A stretch of 64,000 bases of DNA from Erythrobasidium yunnanense (lineage: Eukaryota; Basidiomycota; Cystobasidiomycetes; Erythrobasidiales; Erythrobasidiaceae): NCBI GenBank assembly GCA_001600175.1, contig BCJC01000004.1, positions 1,426,001 to 1,490,000 on the forward strand. Direction: 5' to 3'. Numbering within the stretch: the first letter of the stretch is position 1; every line of letters begins with the position of its first letter. A program made the translations under genes and the position numbers. Below are positions 1-16,000 of this stretch, piece after piece. Below the pieces are notes generated by a model. That model ran no database searches. It saw only the letters and a list, made by a program, of their open reading frames with translations, and was not told the DNA's origin.

Positions 1-1862
1 CAGCTAGTACTGCGGCGCGAGAAGAGCTGGACGAAGAGGAGAAGGCCATCCGTGCCAAAGAAGCGCAACTCAAAGAGGAAAGACGCAAGCGAGAGGAACG
101 GCTCAAACAGCTGCAAGCTGAGATCGAAGAGAGTGACCGCCAAGAACGTGAACTGTTGGAAAAGAAGACCTCGTCGACGCCTCAGCAAGCGACAAAGAAG
201 TCCGCTCCTCCACCTCCTGCTTCACGGGGAGGCAAGGCGCCCGCCCCAAAGCCGCCTGTTTCCCGAAGCGTAGCTGCCGAAGCATCTCAACCTTCAGCAG
301 CACCACAAGCTCCGCTTGCGCCGCCCGTAGCTCCACCAGCGCCCGTAATGTCTTCCCCAGCAGCCAACGGTGCACCTGCGACCTCGGCCTCTTCCGCTCC
401 AGCAATAGCATCTCCAGTGCCAGTCAAGCCTACAAACCCTTTCCATCGTATGAATCCTGCAAATACTGCTAGCAGCCCTTCTCCATCCTTCACTCCGACT
501 TCTGCCCCTTCTGGCGCAGGCAAGAATCCATTCTTTCGACCACCCACGGGTGCTGCTACTGTGCCTGCTGCCCCTTCTGCACCTCCTGCTCCACCAGCAC
601 CTGTCGCACCACCCGCGTCTGCCCAGAGTCGAGCAGGGCGGACCGAAGAAGACTGGGGCGACATTAAAGATCTAAGCAATGACGACTCTTCCGACAGTAG
701 TGACGATGAAGATAGCGGTCCTTCTACTCGTCAGACACGTGCAGGTCTCGCAGATCTGCTCTTCGGAGGCAACTCTTCTGCGCCAACTTCTAGACCTGGC
801 TCAGCTCGCCCGACCACTCCAGCCGGCAACGCTCCTGCGCCGCCTAAAGCTCCATCAGCGGCTCTCGCTCAGCTGTAAGAGACTTTTGCTATTCATTGAT
901 GTTCAGGTATACTGACAGGTGCCCATTGCAGCGGCGGATCCCCTCCACCACGCTCAGCCTTACTTGGCGCTATACAAGCTGGTGCTAGCTTACGGAAGAC
1001 TACAACATCCGATCGCAGCAAAGCACCCGGCGCTGGTAGCGTGATTGGCGATGCTTCGCCTCCTGTTAGAGCTCCCGTTCCAACTTCGAGCGAGCCAGAC
1101 CAAGCAGAACCTGATCGTTCCTTCAACATAAGTGCGACCGCTCCGAAGAGCCCAGAGTCCGGCCTGAAACCAGGCAACCCAAATCGGCAAAGCGTAGACT
1201 GGTACGGCGGCCTCGCTGCTGACACATATCCTAGCCCAACTTTCCCCAGCCAGCAGAATGGCCAGTTGCCAACTATGCAGGAAGAGTCAGAAGACGAAGC
1301 CTTTGTCGATGCCAAACAAGAAGTGAAGGAGACAAACGGCACTTCGCAGGATGACTCGCCAGAGGACGAGTTCAACATGACAGCATGTAAGCCAGCGTCA
1401 CATGTTCGAGTACATATGATTACTAAATACGCGATGCTTATCCTGTTCCAGCTATACGCGCTCGTTCACTGTATCCTTACGATGCCCAGAGGACACAAGA
1501 CGCCAGCTTCGGCGAGAATCTCTTGATCATCGCGCACCCTGCCAAGGATCCGTCCAACGAATGGTTGTACGGCATAGTACCATCTACTGGCGCGAGAGGC
1601 TTGTTGCCCAAGTCCTACGTGGAAGAGCTATGTGAGCGCGCACATTCAAACAAGTTTCTACATCTGCTGATTCCCCTATGTCGCAGCCCTCAACATCCCT
1701 GCAAAGCTGCTGTACGACTATCAGGGTCAGACGGATGACGAATTAAAGGTACAAGAAGGCGCGAATGTAGTGATCGGAGAGAAGCTTGACGGAGAATGGG
1801 CGCGAGCGATACATGATGGAAAAGTTGGATTAGTGCCCTTGACGTATCTAGAGGAAAGCTAG
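1..1862 (+). CDS. C-terminal part of an intersectin/Pan1-like endocytic adaptor with two SH3 domains
   Basis: The gene enters from the left edge, so its N-terminus is missing. The visible part starts with a charged coiled coil (bases 1-165), followed by a long Pro/Ala/Ser-rich stretch (about 170-640) and an acidic Asp/Ser patch. Two SH3 domains end the protein. The first contains SLYPYDAQ and a WLYG turn; the second contains LLYDYQGQTDDEL, GEWARA and GLVPLTYLEES. Introns are placed at 875-931, 1387-1451 and 1632-1686; all keep frame. The coiled coil, Pro-rich segment and tandem SH3 layout matches fungal endocytosis scaffolds (Pan1, intersectin-like proteins), which link cargo and clathrin coats to actin. 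The EH domains that would prove this lie outside the window. The stop follows directly after SH3-2, with no RhoGEF region visible downstream, as in short intersectin forms. Confidence 0.7.
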
Positions 1863-2033
1863 ACCCCATTGTGACTAATTATGTCTCCTTGTTGACCACT
1901 TGAATTGCGGGCAGACTGAGGCTAAGCCATCTGAACTACAGATAATATCAGGGTATTGAACGACTATGTATGATGCGATAGATAGAACATTTGCGCACGG
2001 ACTTGATAGGCTATAGCACTTAAGCTGAACGGC

Positions 2034-3049
2034 TCATACCTTATCTTGTTGCGTGGGTTTCGGTTGATGCTGGCTAACCTTGTTCCGACCAAGTCTTCCT
2101 CCTCTTCCCCGGCCAAAGCGTACATTTGAAGGAACGAAAGACACCTTCTCCATATGCCTTGTTAGTTCATCCAGCGGATCAGGCTGCTCTGGCGGGGCTT
2201 CTGAGAATGCACTCCTGATTTCCTTTGACCGCCAATCATCGCCAACGGCTGAAGACGGGTTGGCTGTTGCACCACTATGTGATTCCTTCGTCTGAGATGG
2301 TTGAGAAGCTTCTGCACTGTCTGGGAGATCCGGCTTGCGAGAAGGTCCAACTAGACTTGCCGAGTCGCCAAACCGAGAATATAGTTGTTGCAAACCGTAC
2401 TTGGGAAGCGCAAAGAAGTACTGAGCACCGTAGGTCAGCGATCTAGCAGCAATGTTTTATACTGTACCGAAGCACGCACTTCTTTTGGGTATTTGTGAAG
2501 ATCGGTAAGATGGAGTCTGCGCTTCTTTGGCGTGGAGAACATCCTGGTACATGTCTGCACGAAGCAGGCGTACTGTGCGAAGAATCAAGCATCAGCTGAT
2601 GTGATAAACACATGCGGTGCGTCGAAGCTGAGACTGACAGTCCGCTGACCATTATCGCGTCGTACAGCTACTATAGGATCGTGTATCTCGGCTAGGTGCA
2701 GCGAGAGGAAGTGATCTGACGGGAAGATGGCACCGCATTCTTGTACAGAACACACATATGCATGATGATTGCTGTAGTGTGACTCCAAAGCAGCGAGGTT
2801 GGAGAACTTGACAGGTCGCTCGGCACACCCTGGAGGCAGGGAGCAGGTGTATGCAATAGGAGCAGAATTTAAGGAAGAAGAAGCAGAAGGAGAGGATGTG
2901 GAATCGAGAGCATCAATGGAGTTTGGATCAGTTCGCTTGAATTTGGCAGTAGCAGTGCCAATTCCGGCGTCCAACGAAGAGGTCGCCGATGATGCAGATG
3001 AAGCTGTCGATGTCTGTGATGATTGCGACGTTGTTCTTGCTCGTTTCAT
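2034..3049 (-). CDS. C2H2 zinc-finger protein, ZNF511-like
   Basis: Three C2H2-type fingers are visible: one with CSLPPGC and a HYSNHH end, one with YVCSVQECGAIF, and one with CFVQTCTRMFSTPKKRRLHL followed by DLHKYPKEYFFA. That last run, with its KYPKxFF tail, is the hallmark of the ZNF511 family, a conserved eukaryotic family of poorly known function. The N-terminal 50 residues are Ser/Thr-rich. The C-terminus is basic and Gly/Arg-rich (RFGRGRGGRLGRNK), which suggests RNA or nucleic-acid contact. Introns are 2573-2611 (only 39 nt) and 2421-2479, and both are needed to join the fingers in frame. I chose the ATG at 3049 because the upstream in-frame ATG at 3178 would leave only about 27 bp before the divergent kinase gene; the longer form cannot be excluded. 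Confidence 0.75.
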
Positions 3050-3205
3050 GGCTCGTTTGGATTGTCCTGAAGAAGAGCCTTTCGCGACTATTTTGCAGGC
3101 AGCTTGAGCTCTGATTCTCCCAACATCATCACTGAAGGCGGGCGCACGAAGCAGCGAAACAGCGCAAACGATACACAAACATCTCTATCGTAGTGTTAAT
3201 CAGCC
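3050..3205. promoter_or_regulatory. short divergent intergenic region, presumed shared promoter
   Basis: About 156 bp separate the chosen start of the ZNF511-like gene on the minus strand from the Aurora kinase ATG on the plus strand. Both genes must take their core promoters from this stretch. I see no clear TATA box or other recognisable element. If the longer zinc-finger start (3178) is used, the gap shrinks to about 27 bp. Confidence 0.4.
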
Positions 3206-4930
3206 ATGGCGCCCGCAACGTCGCTCGAACAGCACATGTCGAGTATGGCCTTGGACGGGAGAGCCGGCAGCGGTGACAGGCTGCCGACAAAGGTGAGGCA
3301 ATTCGCACGTTGAATGTTATCATTATCTGATTGACGCGCCCTCGTTCAGTACTCGCAGTACCGCTCCCTCCAGGCTGCCGCCTCGAACAACACATCCCCA
3401 GCAAGAGCGCCTTTAGTCAAGAGCAGCACAACGGCACACAATCAGAACTATAATGGTAGTACTAATGGTAGCAGCAGTAGTACTGTGAACGGTCCAATCG
3501 CCGCAAAGTATGCCCAGCTGCAGCAACAGGCTCAGCAACAACAACACGCGCGATCATCCTCGAAACATGCCAATACAGCAAGCGCACAGACTTCCAGCAT
3601 ACAGAAAGCTCCCACTGGACTGCCTCCATCAACTGACATCGGAAAGTACGACGGCGGGTTCGAGAGAGATGGCCAAGATGCGGCAGAAGTACCCTTGACT
3701 GGCGAAGCGGCAGACCTGCTTGCTCTGGATTCAAGCATGTCGATAGAAGCGCCTACAAAGCAGTGGAAGCTAGGCTCATTCGAACTAGGAAGACCGCTTG
3801 GGAAAGGCAAGTTCGGGCGCGTCTACATGGTCAGAACACTTGCGGAGCCTAGATACATCATCGCTCTCAAATGCTTGCACAAGGCAGAGATAGTCTCGGC
3901 AAAGGTCGAGAAGCAAGTGAGGCGCGAGATTGAGATACAGAGCCATTTGAGGTGGGCACTCTCCAATCTCGCTAAGATATCACGTCTGATCGGACGGACA
4001 CAGGCACCCACATATTCTCCGTCTATATGGCTACTTCCACGACGAGAAGCGCATCTTCCTGATGCTCGAGTTCGCTGGAAAGGGCGAGCTTTACAAACAG
4101 CTGCACAAGCATGGCCGTTTTAGCGAGAAGCGGAGTAGTAGGGTCAGTTGCACCTATAAAGTGCTGAGTAAATGTTGGCAACACACTGAAGCCGTCTTGA
4201 TTACCAGTACATCGCACAAATGGCGGATGCTCTGGCATACCTCCACAAAAAGCATGTCATTCATCGAGATATCAAGCCGGAGAACCTTCTACTAGGAGTC
4301 AACGGCGAGCTTAAGATTGGCGACTTTGGATGGAGCGTACATGCTCCGGGCAACCGACGGACTACACTATGCGGAACTTTGGTGCGCTGGCTGTCCTGCT
4401 TGTCGCCCTCCAGTTGAGGGCTTTCAGCTGATGGTGGCATAACACAGGACTATCTTCCGCCGGAGATGGTTGAAGGCCGTGAGCACAACGAAAAGGTGGA
4501 TCTTTGGGCGCTCGGCGTCCTCACATACGAGTTCCTCATCGGTGCTCCCCCTTTCGAGGATCTTAGCGGACATACCGGTATGAACACCACCTACAAAGAG
4601 TGTAGTCAGCTGCTGACGAATGCTATCGCACTTCTATCTTGTGCAGCTACGTATCGGCGGATATCAAAGGTTGATCTGAAGGTTCCTGATAGCGTTTCGC
4701 CAGAGGCGAAAGACCTCATTATCCGGGTAAGTGCACCTTTCTCCATGACCCTTCAATCCTGCGTCTTGCGAAGTCATCTGATTATGCATTCTGCTACGGC
4801 TTGCGTACGGTCCGCACAGCTGTTGAGGCACAATCCTGAAGATAGACTACCTCTAAGCGAAGTGGCTGTTCATCCTTGGATACGCAAGTACGCAAAGTCC
4901 AGTAAAAGCGGGAGCGGTCATGGTCTATAG
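3206..4930 (+). CDS. IPL1: Aurora-family serine/threonine kinase
   Basis: This is the mitotic kinase that corrects kinetochore-microtubule attachment as part of the chromosomal passenger complex. A Gln/Ser-rich N-terminal tail of about 150 residues precedes the kinase domain. The glycine loop is [10 protein letters not shown], the ATP lysine is in IALKCLHK, the catalytic loop is [10 protein letters not shown] and the metal-binding motif is DFG. The activation segment [16 protein letters not shown] is diagnostic of Aurora kinases. The domain ends with HPWIRKYAK close to the C-terminus, as usual. Introns are 3293-3349, 3952-4003, 4143-4207, 4382-4447, 4578-4646 and 4727-4819; the third has a GTCAGT donor. 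The gene has a single Aurora-type domain, like other fungi. The ATG at 3206 gives a short first exon. Confidence 0.93.
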
Positions 4931-5605
4931 CCAACTACCGATGGACCGGACTGGGCGAGGGTAGACATCGCAGGTCGACCTCGCGGATCTATCTGTTCAT
5001 ACCGGGAAATATGATTTGTCGTATACCGTAAGTAATAGCTGTCTTAAAGAAGCTGTCAGACAGACTGATGAATTCATTCAGCCATTTCCGAACTTTCGAT
5101 ATCTAGACGTCGCCAGCGATACCTTGGCTTCAAGACTCTTTCAGCATACCTTCTCCATTACGTCGTGGATGTTGTTGTGCAGCAAGGCGCCTCTTAGGAG
5201 GCTCTGCCTATCCGCCTGCAAAGAACTGGGTTATAATACCCGACCCTCACGCCAATGTCCATCCCAATCCTATGCACCCCGCTCGCTAGATGTTCTAAAG
5301 ACGTTATCTGACTTGTTGTCTTTCGGTTCTATTTCGCCACTGATTAGCCAAGCCTGGACCTAACTGGACCCTGACACGACTTTGTCAATGTATTTCGTCA
5401 AAAAAGATCGTCCCGCTCCTTTCACTTCTTCCTACTACTCTCTACGCACTTAAGCCTGTCATCTTCCTCCAAGCTGATCTTCCTCGACTGGTAGTACTTC
5501 TCCACACCGCGTCTAAATCAGCACGTGCCCTGTTTGTCATAGAATCATCAGCGAAATAGCAGCCGTACCAGCACTAGACTTCAAAGGCAGTGATCAAGGC
5601 CGCAG
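4931..5605. other. intergenic region, no gene seen
   Basis: 675 bp between the Aurora kinase stop and the next plus-strand gene. It has only chance reading frames. The last 150 bp before 5606 are pyrimidine-rich and probably hold the promoter of the downstream gene. No RNA gene or repeat is visible. Confidence 0.5.
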
Positions 5606-6681
5606 ATGGCTTTGGAGAAGCTACATAAGAATGGCTATGTCGATGTTATCGGCCAGATTGGCAACGAAGATTTTCGGGTGAGCAAGTCGGTAGTTGCCTT
5701 GCGAGAAGGAACAGGCCCATTGACATGCTACAGTTGCAGTATGATACCACCGAGCATCTGCCCCACCTGGTCCTCGACGAGAATGAGATGGACAAGAGCA
5801 GCATGTCCGCTGCCATGTTCCGAATCGATTCGACCTCATCCAGCTCTTCCGGTGCTACATTCTCGACGATGGCATCATCTTCGCACTCTTCATGCGTAAT
5901 CTCGGCGACGGACGGCGTTCCCGTCATCAATCTTGGTCATCTCGCCTCGATCACCGATATGTACGAGGCTTGCGAACAGCTAGAACAGATACATCTGGTC
6001 GACACGCTGTACAACAGGATCAGTCAAAGCGTGGCTGCTGATGGTGAACACCTTGGAGATGACGTTCAACCAGAGTCCAAGCTGGACGGTAGCTGCCCGC
6101 TCACTCGGTCCGAAGGATCGGACGACCATACCAGCACGGATAAATACAGTGCATTCGCATTACACCCTGCAAGCTTGGAGACAATACCGGAAGTCGTCGG
6201 GATAGTCATCTTGCCGGAGACTCTCGCAAGCACTGAACGGTGTAAGCTCTTGCCTACGTTGGCTGAAACTCTGGACCTCGTTGGCATACTTGCTCCTTCC
6301 GATCAAGTAACGAGAGAAGCGACACTACCTACCCTGCCGCCTGTTGCTTTGCCCGCTCATCTGCGACGCAGACGTCGGTCTGTCGACGAGACTGGAATAT
6401 CGCCCAGCATATCTCCATATTATGGCAATAGTTTCAGCGCCTCGCAGCTCCACGCTCTACAAGGAGTCGGCGAAGTGATACAAAGCTCTCATCTACACGC
6501 AAGCAATCGTATGCTCAGAGTCGAGCCAGACCCGACACCGCAGACCACGTCCGCTTCCAGGTCAGACCACGACGACCGACAACAGAGGCTAAAGAGTAGT
6601 TTGAAATTTGGCACCCCAGCCCTGCTGGATGGACAGAAGTCGCCCGGGACAAATCGCGTCAGGGTACGGTTTGCAGAATGA
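5606..6681 (+). CDS. orphan Ser-rich protein with a C-terminal PP1-docking (RVxF) motif
   Basis: I do not recognise the family. One intron (5678-5733) joins a 24-residue first exon (MALEKLHKNGYVDVIGQIG...) to a long second exon. The protein, about 340 residues, is rich in Ser/Thr/Asp. It has a stretch with leucine/acidic helical character (about residues 95-130), a five-arginine cluster (HLRRRRRSVDE) that could be a nuclear signal or kinase site, and ends in NRVRVRFAE. RVRF fits the [RK]-V-x-F consensus by which regulatory subunits bind protein phosphatase 1. No catalytic domain, membrane segment or signal peptide is seen. It lies in tandem downstream of Aurora kinase, whose action PP1 opposes. 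A functional link is only inference from this neighbourhood. Confidence 0.6.
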
Positions 6682-6916
6682 CGGAGATGGTGTTTCATGC
6701 AGTGAAGAAGTACGCAATTGCAGAACATAAGCAGGTTGTAGGTAGGAAATGGAGTATATTATATTAACGATCAAAGGCTATGTAGAAGCAGCGGAGTGGT
6801 ATTGTCAACAACGTAACGTAATACTGTAGCCGTAGATCGAACGAGAACGATACATTCTATTCCAAAGCGTACCCTCTTGTAACAATGCATCGAGCGACAG
6901 TGGTAGATACGACGGT

Positions 6917-9870
<2,954 letters not shown>

Positions 9871-10038
9871 TGACTGTACAATGACCGCGTGTTTTTGGCT
9901 GGATGTCGCTGCTATACGACTAGTACAACACCATGTAGACTACCATCATCATCATCGTATCATCTGTGCAATTTCCGTCTTGTTTTCCCTCGTCGTTTGT
10001 TGTTTTGGCTGTCTGTTTACTGTCGATACTCTGTACCG
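9871..10038. promoter_or_regulatory. divergent intergenic region between helicase and TOG gene
   Basis: 168 bp lie between the two start codons. The stretch has a CAT/ATC microrepeat near 9945-9960 and a T/C-rich run up to the plus-strand ATG, typical of fungal core promoters. No TATA box is obvious. Confidence 0.4.
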
Positions 10039-13000
10039 ATGGACGGCGCTGAGGACGACTTCTCGTCGCTTTCGGTGGACGACAGGCTCCAGCACAAGGT
10101 GGGCCAATACTCTGGGCGAGCTAAACATACGCGTATCATCATGTTGAATCGATGCAACTTAGAACTGGAAAGCCCGCGTATCAGCGTACGAAGATCTAAC
10201 AAAAGTGAAGATACCAACCTCTCTCTGGATGGACTACATCTATCCCTTCTGACTATCCCAGCTAACGCCCCCGTTTTCTGCAGTCATTTCGAACCTCTGT
10301 CGCAGAAGACGCTCCCGAGTTCAGCAGAGACCCAGGCTCGCTCGCAAAGGCTATACTCGACGCAAACGTAGTAGCTCAAGAGAAAGGCATCGAAACAGCC
10401 TGCGCATACATCGAGTTTGGAGACAGACCGGCTGCACTCAGGGCAAGAGACCAGTTTGTAGCAGCACTACGCGACAAGGGCCTATGGGGAGCTACGCGTG
10501 CTGGAACAAAGAAGGCAGCGATAGAACTATGTCTACTCCTCGTGGAGTGCGAAGGTAGCGCAGATGCAGTCCTCGACGCAGGTGTCATCGAAGGACTTAA
10601 GAGCAAACAGCCGAAAGCAGTCGCAGGAGCTGTCACGGTGCTGAAGGAGCTAGTCAAGTAAGTATTCACTCGACTACAATAAAGGAAAGCTGGCCAGGCT
10701 GATGTCTGTATCTTCTGACAGGCAATTCGGCGTAAAGATTGTAAATCCGAAGCCCATCCTCAAGACAATACCGACTATATTCGCACATGCAGATAAAGGT
10801 GTCAGAGCAGAGGTAAAGCAAAATAAGCCCCGGCACAGTACATTATGCTAACAACAATCCGAACGCGACAGGGTACCCTTCTCGTGCAAGAACTGCACCG
10901 CTGGATAGGCGCTGCCATCGATCCTCATCTATCAGAACTCAAGCCTGTCCAAATCAAAGAATTGAACGAGTCTTTCGCTGGCGAAGAAAAGCCAGGCCAG
11001 ACGCGTTTGACGCGAGCCCAACAGCGTGAACGTGCGCTAAAGGAAGCCGAAGCATCTCTTGAAGGGACTTCCAAGCAGAATGGCGAACAAGAAGCTGCAG
11101 CAACGGATGGAGATGCACCGGACGAGGAAGCCGAACCTATGGATTTCTCGGACCCAGTCTCGATACTTGACAAGCTGCCACCCAACTTTTACGATATGCT
11201 GGCATCTTCAAAGTGGAAAGAGCGGAAGGAGTTAGCCCTAGAACCGCTGCTGGAAACACTCAAAAAGTCACCAAAGATAGTCGATGCAAACTACGAAGAA
11301 CTGATTCGTGCACTGGCTGGAAGGATGTCAGATGCGAACATAGTATGCGTTATAGCAGCTGCAAACTGCATCGAGTGCATGGCCAAAGGTCTGAAGACGG
11401 CGTTCTCCCGCTACAAGCCTATGACTGTTCCTCCGATTTTAGAACGGTGCAAGGAAAAGAAGCAGAGCGTAACGGATGCTCTAGCAGCTGCACTGGACGC
11501 TGCGGCGGCATGTGTGCGTATAGGATTCCGTCTTCTCATCTTCTCCAAGGTCGCTCACATCATAGTATTTCGCAGGTCCCCATCTCCGATTTAGTCGAAG
11601 ACGTTACGACGTTCGCGAAACACAAGAACCCACAAGTCAAAGAGCATACATATCGCTGGTTAATCAGATGCCTAAAGACAACTCGCGTCGCACCCAATCT
11701 GAAGACAGACCTCAAGCCTCTATCCGACTGTCTGGTTTCCGGCTTTGAGGATAGTTTTGAGCCCGTCCGGACGGCCGCTGCCGAAGGCTTGGGGACGCTC
11801 ACGAAGATCGTTGGCGAAAGACCGATGATGGCGACAATGGAACAGCTCGATGACATCAGAAAGACAAAAGTCAAGGAGTTTGCGGAGAAAGCTGAAGTAA
11901 AGTGTAAGGCAGGAGCAGGAGTTCCCGCAGCACCAACGAAGTCGACCGTGCCTTCTAAGGCTCCAGTCAAAATCGCAGCAACGAACAAAGCAGTAAGTCT
12001 TGCGAGCAATCATCGTATCTGCGCATTCTGACATTCGCGATATGTCAGCCTGTTCCACGCGCAGTGGTTTCTCCCAAATCCGATAAGGAGAATGCGCCGC
12101 CAGTATCAACACCCAAGCTCGCCTCGTCTCCGCCGCCTACACCTAAGCCGACGAAAGGTCCTCCTGCGCGCCTTATGGTGAAGAAGCCCCTTGCAGCTGC
12201 AGCTCCCCCTGTGAAGAAGGTTGTACCCGTTGGCGCTCCAGCTATGGGTAAGGCTCCTTCAGCAAGCAAGTCTGCCCCTAATGAGCCTCTCAAGTACAAG
12301 ATGTCACAGGAAGATGCAGAAGCTCAGGCAGAGAGCGCCTTACCATCGAGTATATACAACGAACTAGCGAACAGCAACTGGAAGATACGACTAGCTGCAA
12401 TGGAGGAGCTGCAGGCCTGGATAGAAGGAGATGGCAATACTACTGAAGCCGAGCTGATTGTCCGAGTCTTGAGCAAAAAGCCAGGCTGGAAAGAGAGCAA
12501 TTTTCAAGTTTATGGCAAGATGACTTCTATCTTTCAACATCTGGCGAATCAGTCCGCTAGCTGGAGCAGAGCGTGCTCTGCTTTGACGATAGGACCCATG
12601 TCTGATAAGCTCGGGGATATCAAGCTCAAGAAGCCGGTTGGAGAGGCTTTAACAGCTTATGCCGAGAAGTTTTCGCTTCAATTTGTCCTCAGTCAAGGTA
12701 CAGTGGCCGCATGTCAGTACTTGGGACTAACTATCTGGCTGATATTTCTGTACACCACGTCCAGCCTACGATCCGATGACAAAGCAGAAAGCGCCAAAGG
12801 CACAAGCAGACGCCTTATTATGGGTCGAGCAGAGTCTCAGAGATTTCGGCATTCAAGGCATATCTGTCCGAGATCTCATTGAATTCCTAAAGAATGGCCT
12901 GAAGAGCTCGAACGCCGCCGTCCGTACAAGCGCAACGAAAACATTGGTTACTCTCAAACTATATGTCGGAGCCGACATCAAGACTTTCCTCCAGGATCTC

Positions 13001-16000
13001 AACCCTACTCTTCTCACAACAATCGATACAGAGTTTGAGAAGGTGAATGGCGAAAGTCCGCCAGAACCGACAAGACAGTCAGGCGACAACGCCGCTTCAG
13101 CAGCAAATTCAGATGGCGCGGGAACTGGTAAAGCCAGCAAAGGCGGACAAGATGCGCTGGATGATCTGTTCCCTCGCCAAGATACCGACAAGTTGATCCC
13201 GCACAGCCTGGTCGCTGGATTGAATGACGCCAACTGGAAAGCCCGCAAGGAAACGCTCGAACAGATTCAGGGGATTCTAGAGGCCAATAAACGGCTCAAG
13301 CCAAACTTAGGTAGGATTCGACGTGGGATCGCGCGTGTGCAAGTTAGGCTGAGAGTATCGTGTCACAGGCGAAATCGGTCCGGCACTAAAGATGCGATTG
13401 ACCGACAGCAACAAGATGGTACAAGGGCTGGCCCTCGATGTCATTGCTCGCATAGCTACTGGTATGGACAAAGGCTTTGAAAAGCACGCTCGCATGTTCC
13501 TCGCAGGCATGGTCGCCATCTTAGCCGACGCCAAAGCCAACGTTCGTGCACCAGCTATCTCAACGCTCACCGCCATCTGTGATGCAAGTGGACTCGACTG
13601 CATGCTTTCTAGTCTCGCAACTGGACTGGAAAGCACAAATCCGATGCAGAGGAAAGAGCTAGCTACCTGGCTTGAAAGCCGGCTGGAGAAAGTTTCGACC
13701 GGCGTTGATCTTGCACTTATAACTGGACCTACTGTAGCATGCCTCGAAGACAGGAGTGCGGAAGTGCGCAAGGCGGCGCAGTCGCTCTTACCTTATATTG
13801 TTGCGTCTTGCGGCTATCAAGCGCTTCTCGATAAAGCCAACGCTCTTAAGCCCGCTTCGAGGAGTGCGGTCCTGCCATTACTGGAGTCTGCCAAATCGGC
13901 AGCGCCGAACAGCACTACCCACGTCAAAGAAACTCCGGCCGGTTCGGATTCGCTGAAGCCATCCAGACCTGGCTCAGCAGCTTCTGGAGGTCCGTCAGAT
14001 ACAGCCGCCACGAAAGCTCCTAGCCGTGCGGCAACTGCTATTAATCGACCTCTGAAGGGTCCAACATCGCTCGCGCAAAGCTCTTCTCGCTCAGCAACTC
14101 CCACAGAATCCAACTCAGCCTCAGCCTCGCTCCAGAAGGCTCTACCGCCGCGCAAACCTATGCTCGCCAAAGCTTCAACTGCATCACCCCATTTCTCCGC
14201 AATTCCAACAAACGGGAACGATGGCGTCGGCGAACCTCCGTTGAAAGCCTCGGAACCGTCAACAAAGCAGAATCGGGGAGCTCGAGAGACTGGCCCACTC
14301 AAATGGTCCATCGAAACATCGGCTAGGCCCGATCAAGTGGAGTATCTTCATCATCAAATGGCTCCCCATGCCAGCTCGCAGTTGATATCAATGCTCTTCA
14401 GCAAGGGTCAACATTGCGAGCGTGACTTCCTTAGTGGACTTTCTACCTTGGCAGACGCGACTAGCCAAGAGACCGCTACGGCGTACAGCCTGAATATGGA
14501 GGAGCTGAAACTGAGCATGGTCACAAATGCCGATCTCGTTCTTAAATACCTTACTATTCGCCTTTCCGACTCTGCGACAGTTATAGTCCTCAAATGCTTC
14601 GATGTTTACGAGACAGTCGTCACGGCGATGCTGGACCTTGGGAAGCATCTGTCGGATTACGAAGCTGGAGCATTCTTACCCAGTCTTATAGCCAAGGTGA
14701 GTATACAGTCGCGGTGTGGTGCATCTTATTGACCAGATTTGCACAGCTTGGTGACGGGAAGGAGACAATACGCGTCCGAGTTAAAGCTTTATTGAAGTCT
14801 ACTGGCAGTATCTACCCGTCTAGCAAGATCTTTACCGCTCTGCTAGATCACGGCACAAAGGCGAAGAATGCTCGAACACGGTCTGAAAGTACTGAAGAAC
14901 TGGGTGGGCTTCTTCTCCGGCAGGGGCAAAGCGTTTGCCAGCCGAGCAAAGCACTGCCTGTTATTGCTGCTTTGATCAGCGACAAGGATCCATCGTGTCG
15001 CAGCGCCGCCTTATCAGCATTGGCCAACGCCTATACATTGCTTGGCGATGCGGTACATCGCCTAGTCGGTGATCTCCAGGACAAAGAACGATCAATGCTT
15101 GAAGAGAAACTCAAACGTACGCATACGGATGTGTCTTCTCCAGCTAGATTCGGTACCGCTGCGACTTCCAGTGGTACGCCATCTCGTCCCGACAGCCGGA
15201 AAAGTGGAGCACTACGCCCTGATTCTCGAGTGGGAATGGGTAAACCATCAGGGATTTCTAGACTCCCCGCTGCTACTGGAGTGAAGCGGAGAATTTCCTC
15301 TATTCCAGGTTCCGATCACGCTGCCAATACAGCTCCACGAGAATCGTATCTCCCACAGCCTCGAGCGTTCCATCAAGCTAAAGCGCCTTCACCGTCTCCC
15401 GACGAACCACTGAGGACACTAGCGACTCGCCAAAGAATGGTTTCCGATGAAGCGGAACCTGTGTTTGATAGTGCCAACGGCTCTCCAGAGCTTCAAGGCG
15501 GGCAATACGGCAGCATTCTAGTCGACCATCCCAATCAAGCGGTGGAGGCGCTGAAACAAGTACAGAACGGTATCGCCAGCGAACCAGACCGAATCGCTGC
15601 TTCGAGCAACGTTCTTATCAGAACAATATGCCAGTCTTCAGCAAAGGCATTCCATGATCTCGATGCGGACACTCCTCAGCCAGTATTGCGGCTGTGTAAG
15701 CATCTTATGCAGACACTGTCGAACTTTTTCGACCAGAAGCTTCTAAGTGTCACCGTTTCGAGGGAGGTTCTGGTGCTCCTCCTCGAAGAGCTCACTCGGC
15801 GATTACTGGAAACGTCCAACAACGCCGCCTCCGACGCCATCACCAGTCTCAGCAAGGTTCTCAACATGATCCTCATCCGCATTTTCCACAATACAGAAAG
15901 GAGCGCTTGCTTTGGGTAGGTCAACCATCGCTGCAAGCATGGCTCTCCAGGCTGAACTCGACATTCTTGCAGCGCGCTCTTCATCCTGTTACAAACCTCG

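Noticed and set aside
4931-5605. 115-residue frame at 5016-5363 after Aurora kinase
   Set aside because: Composition looks like translated non-coding DNA and no domain is seen.
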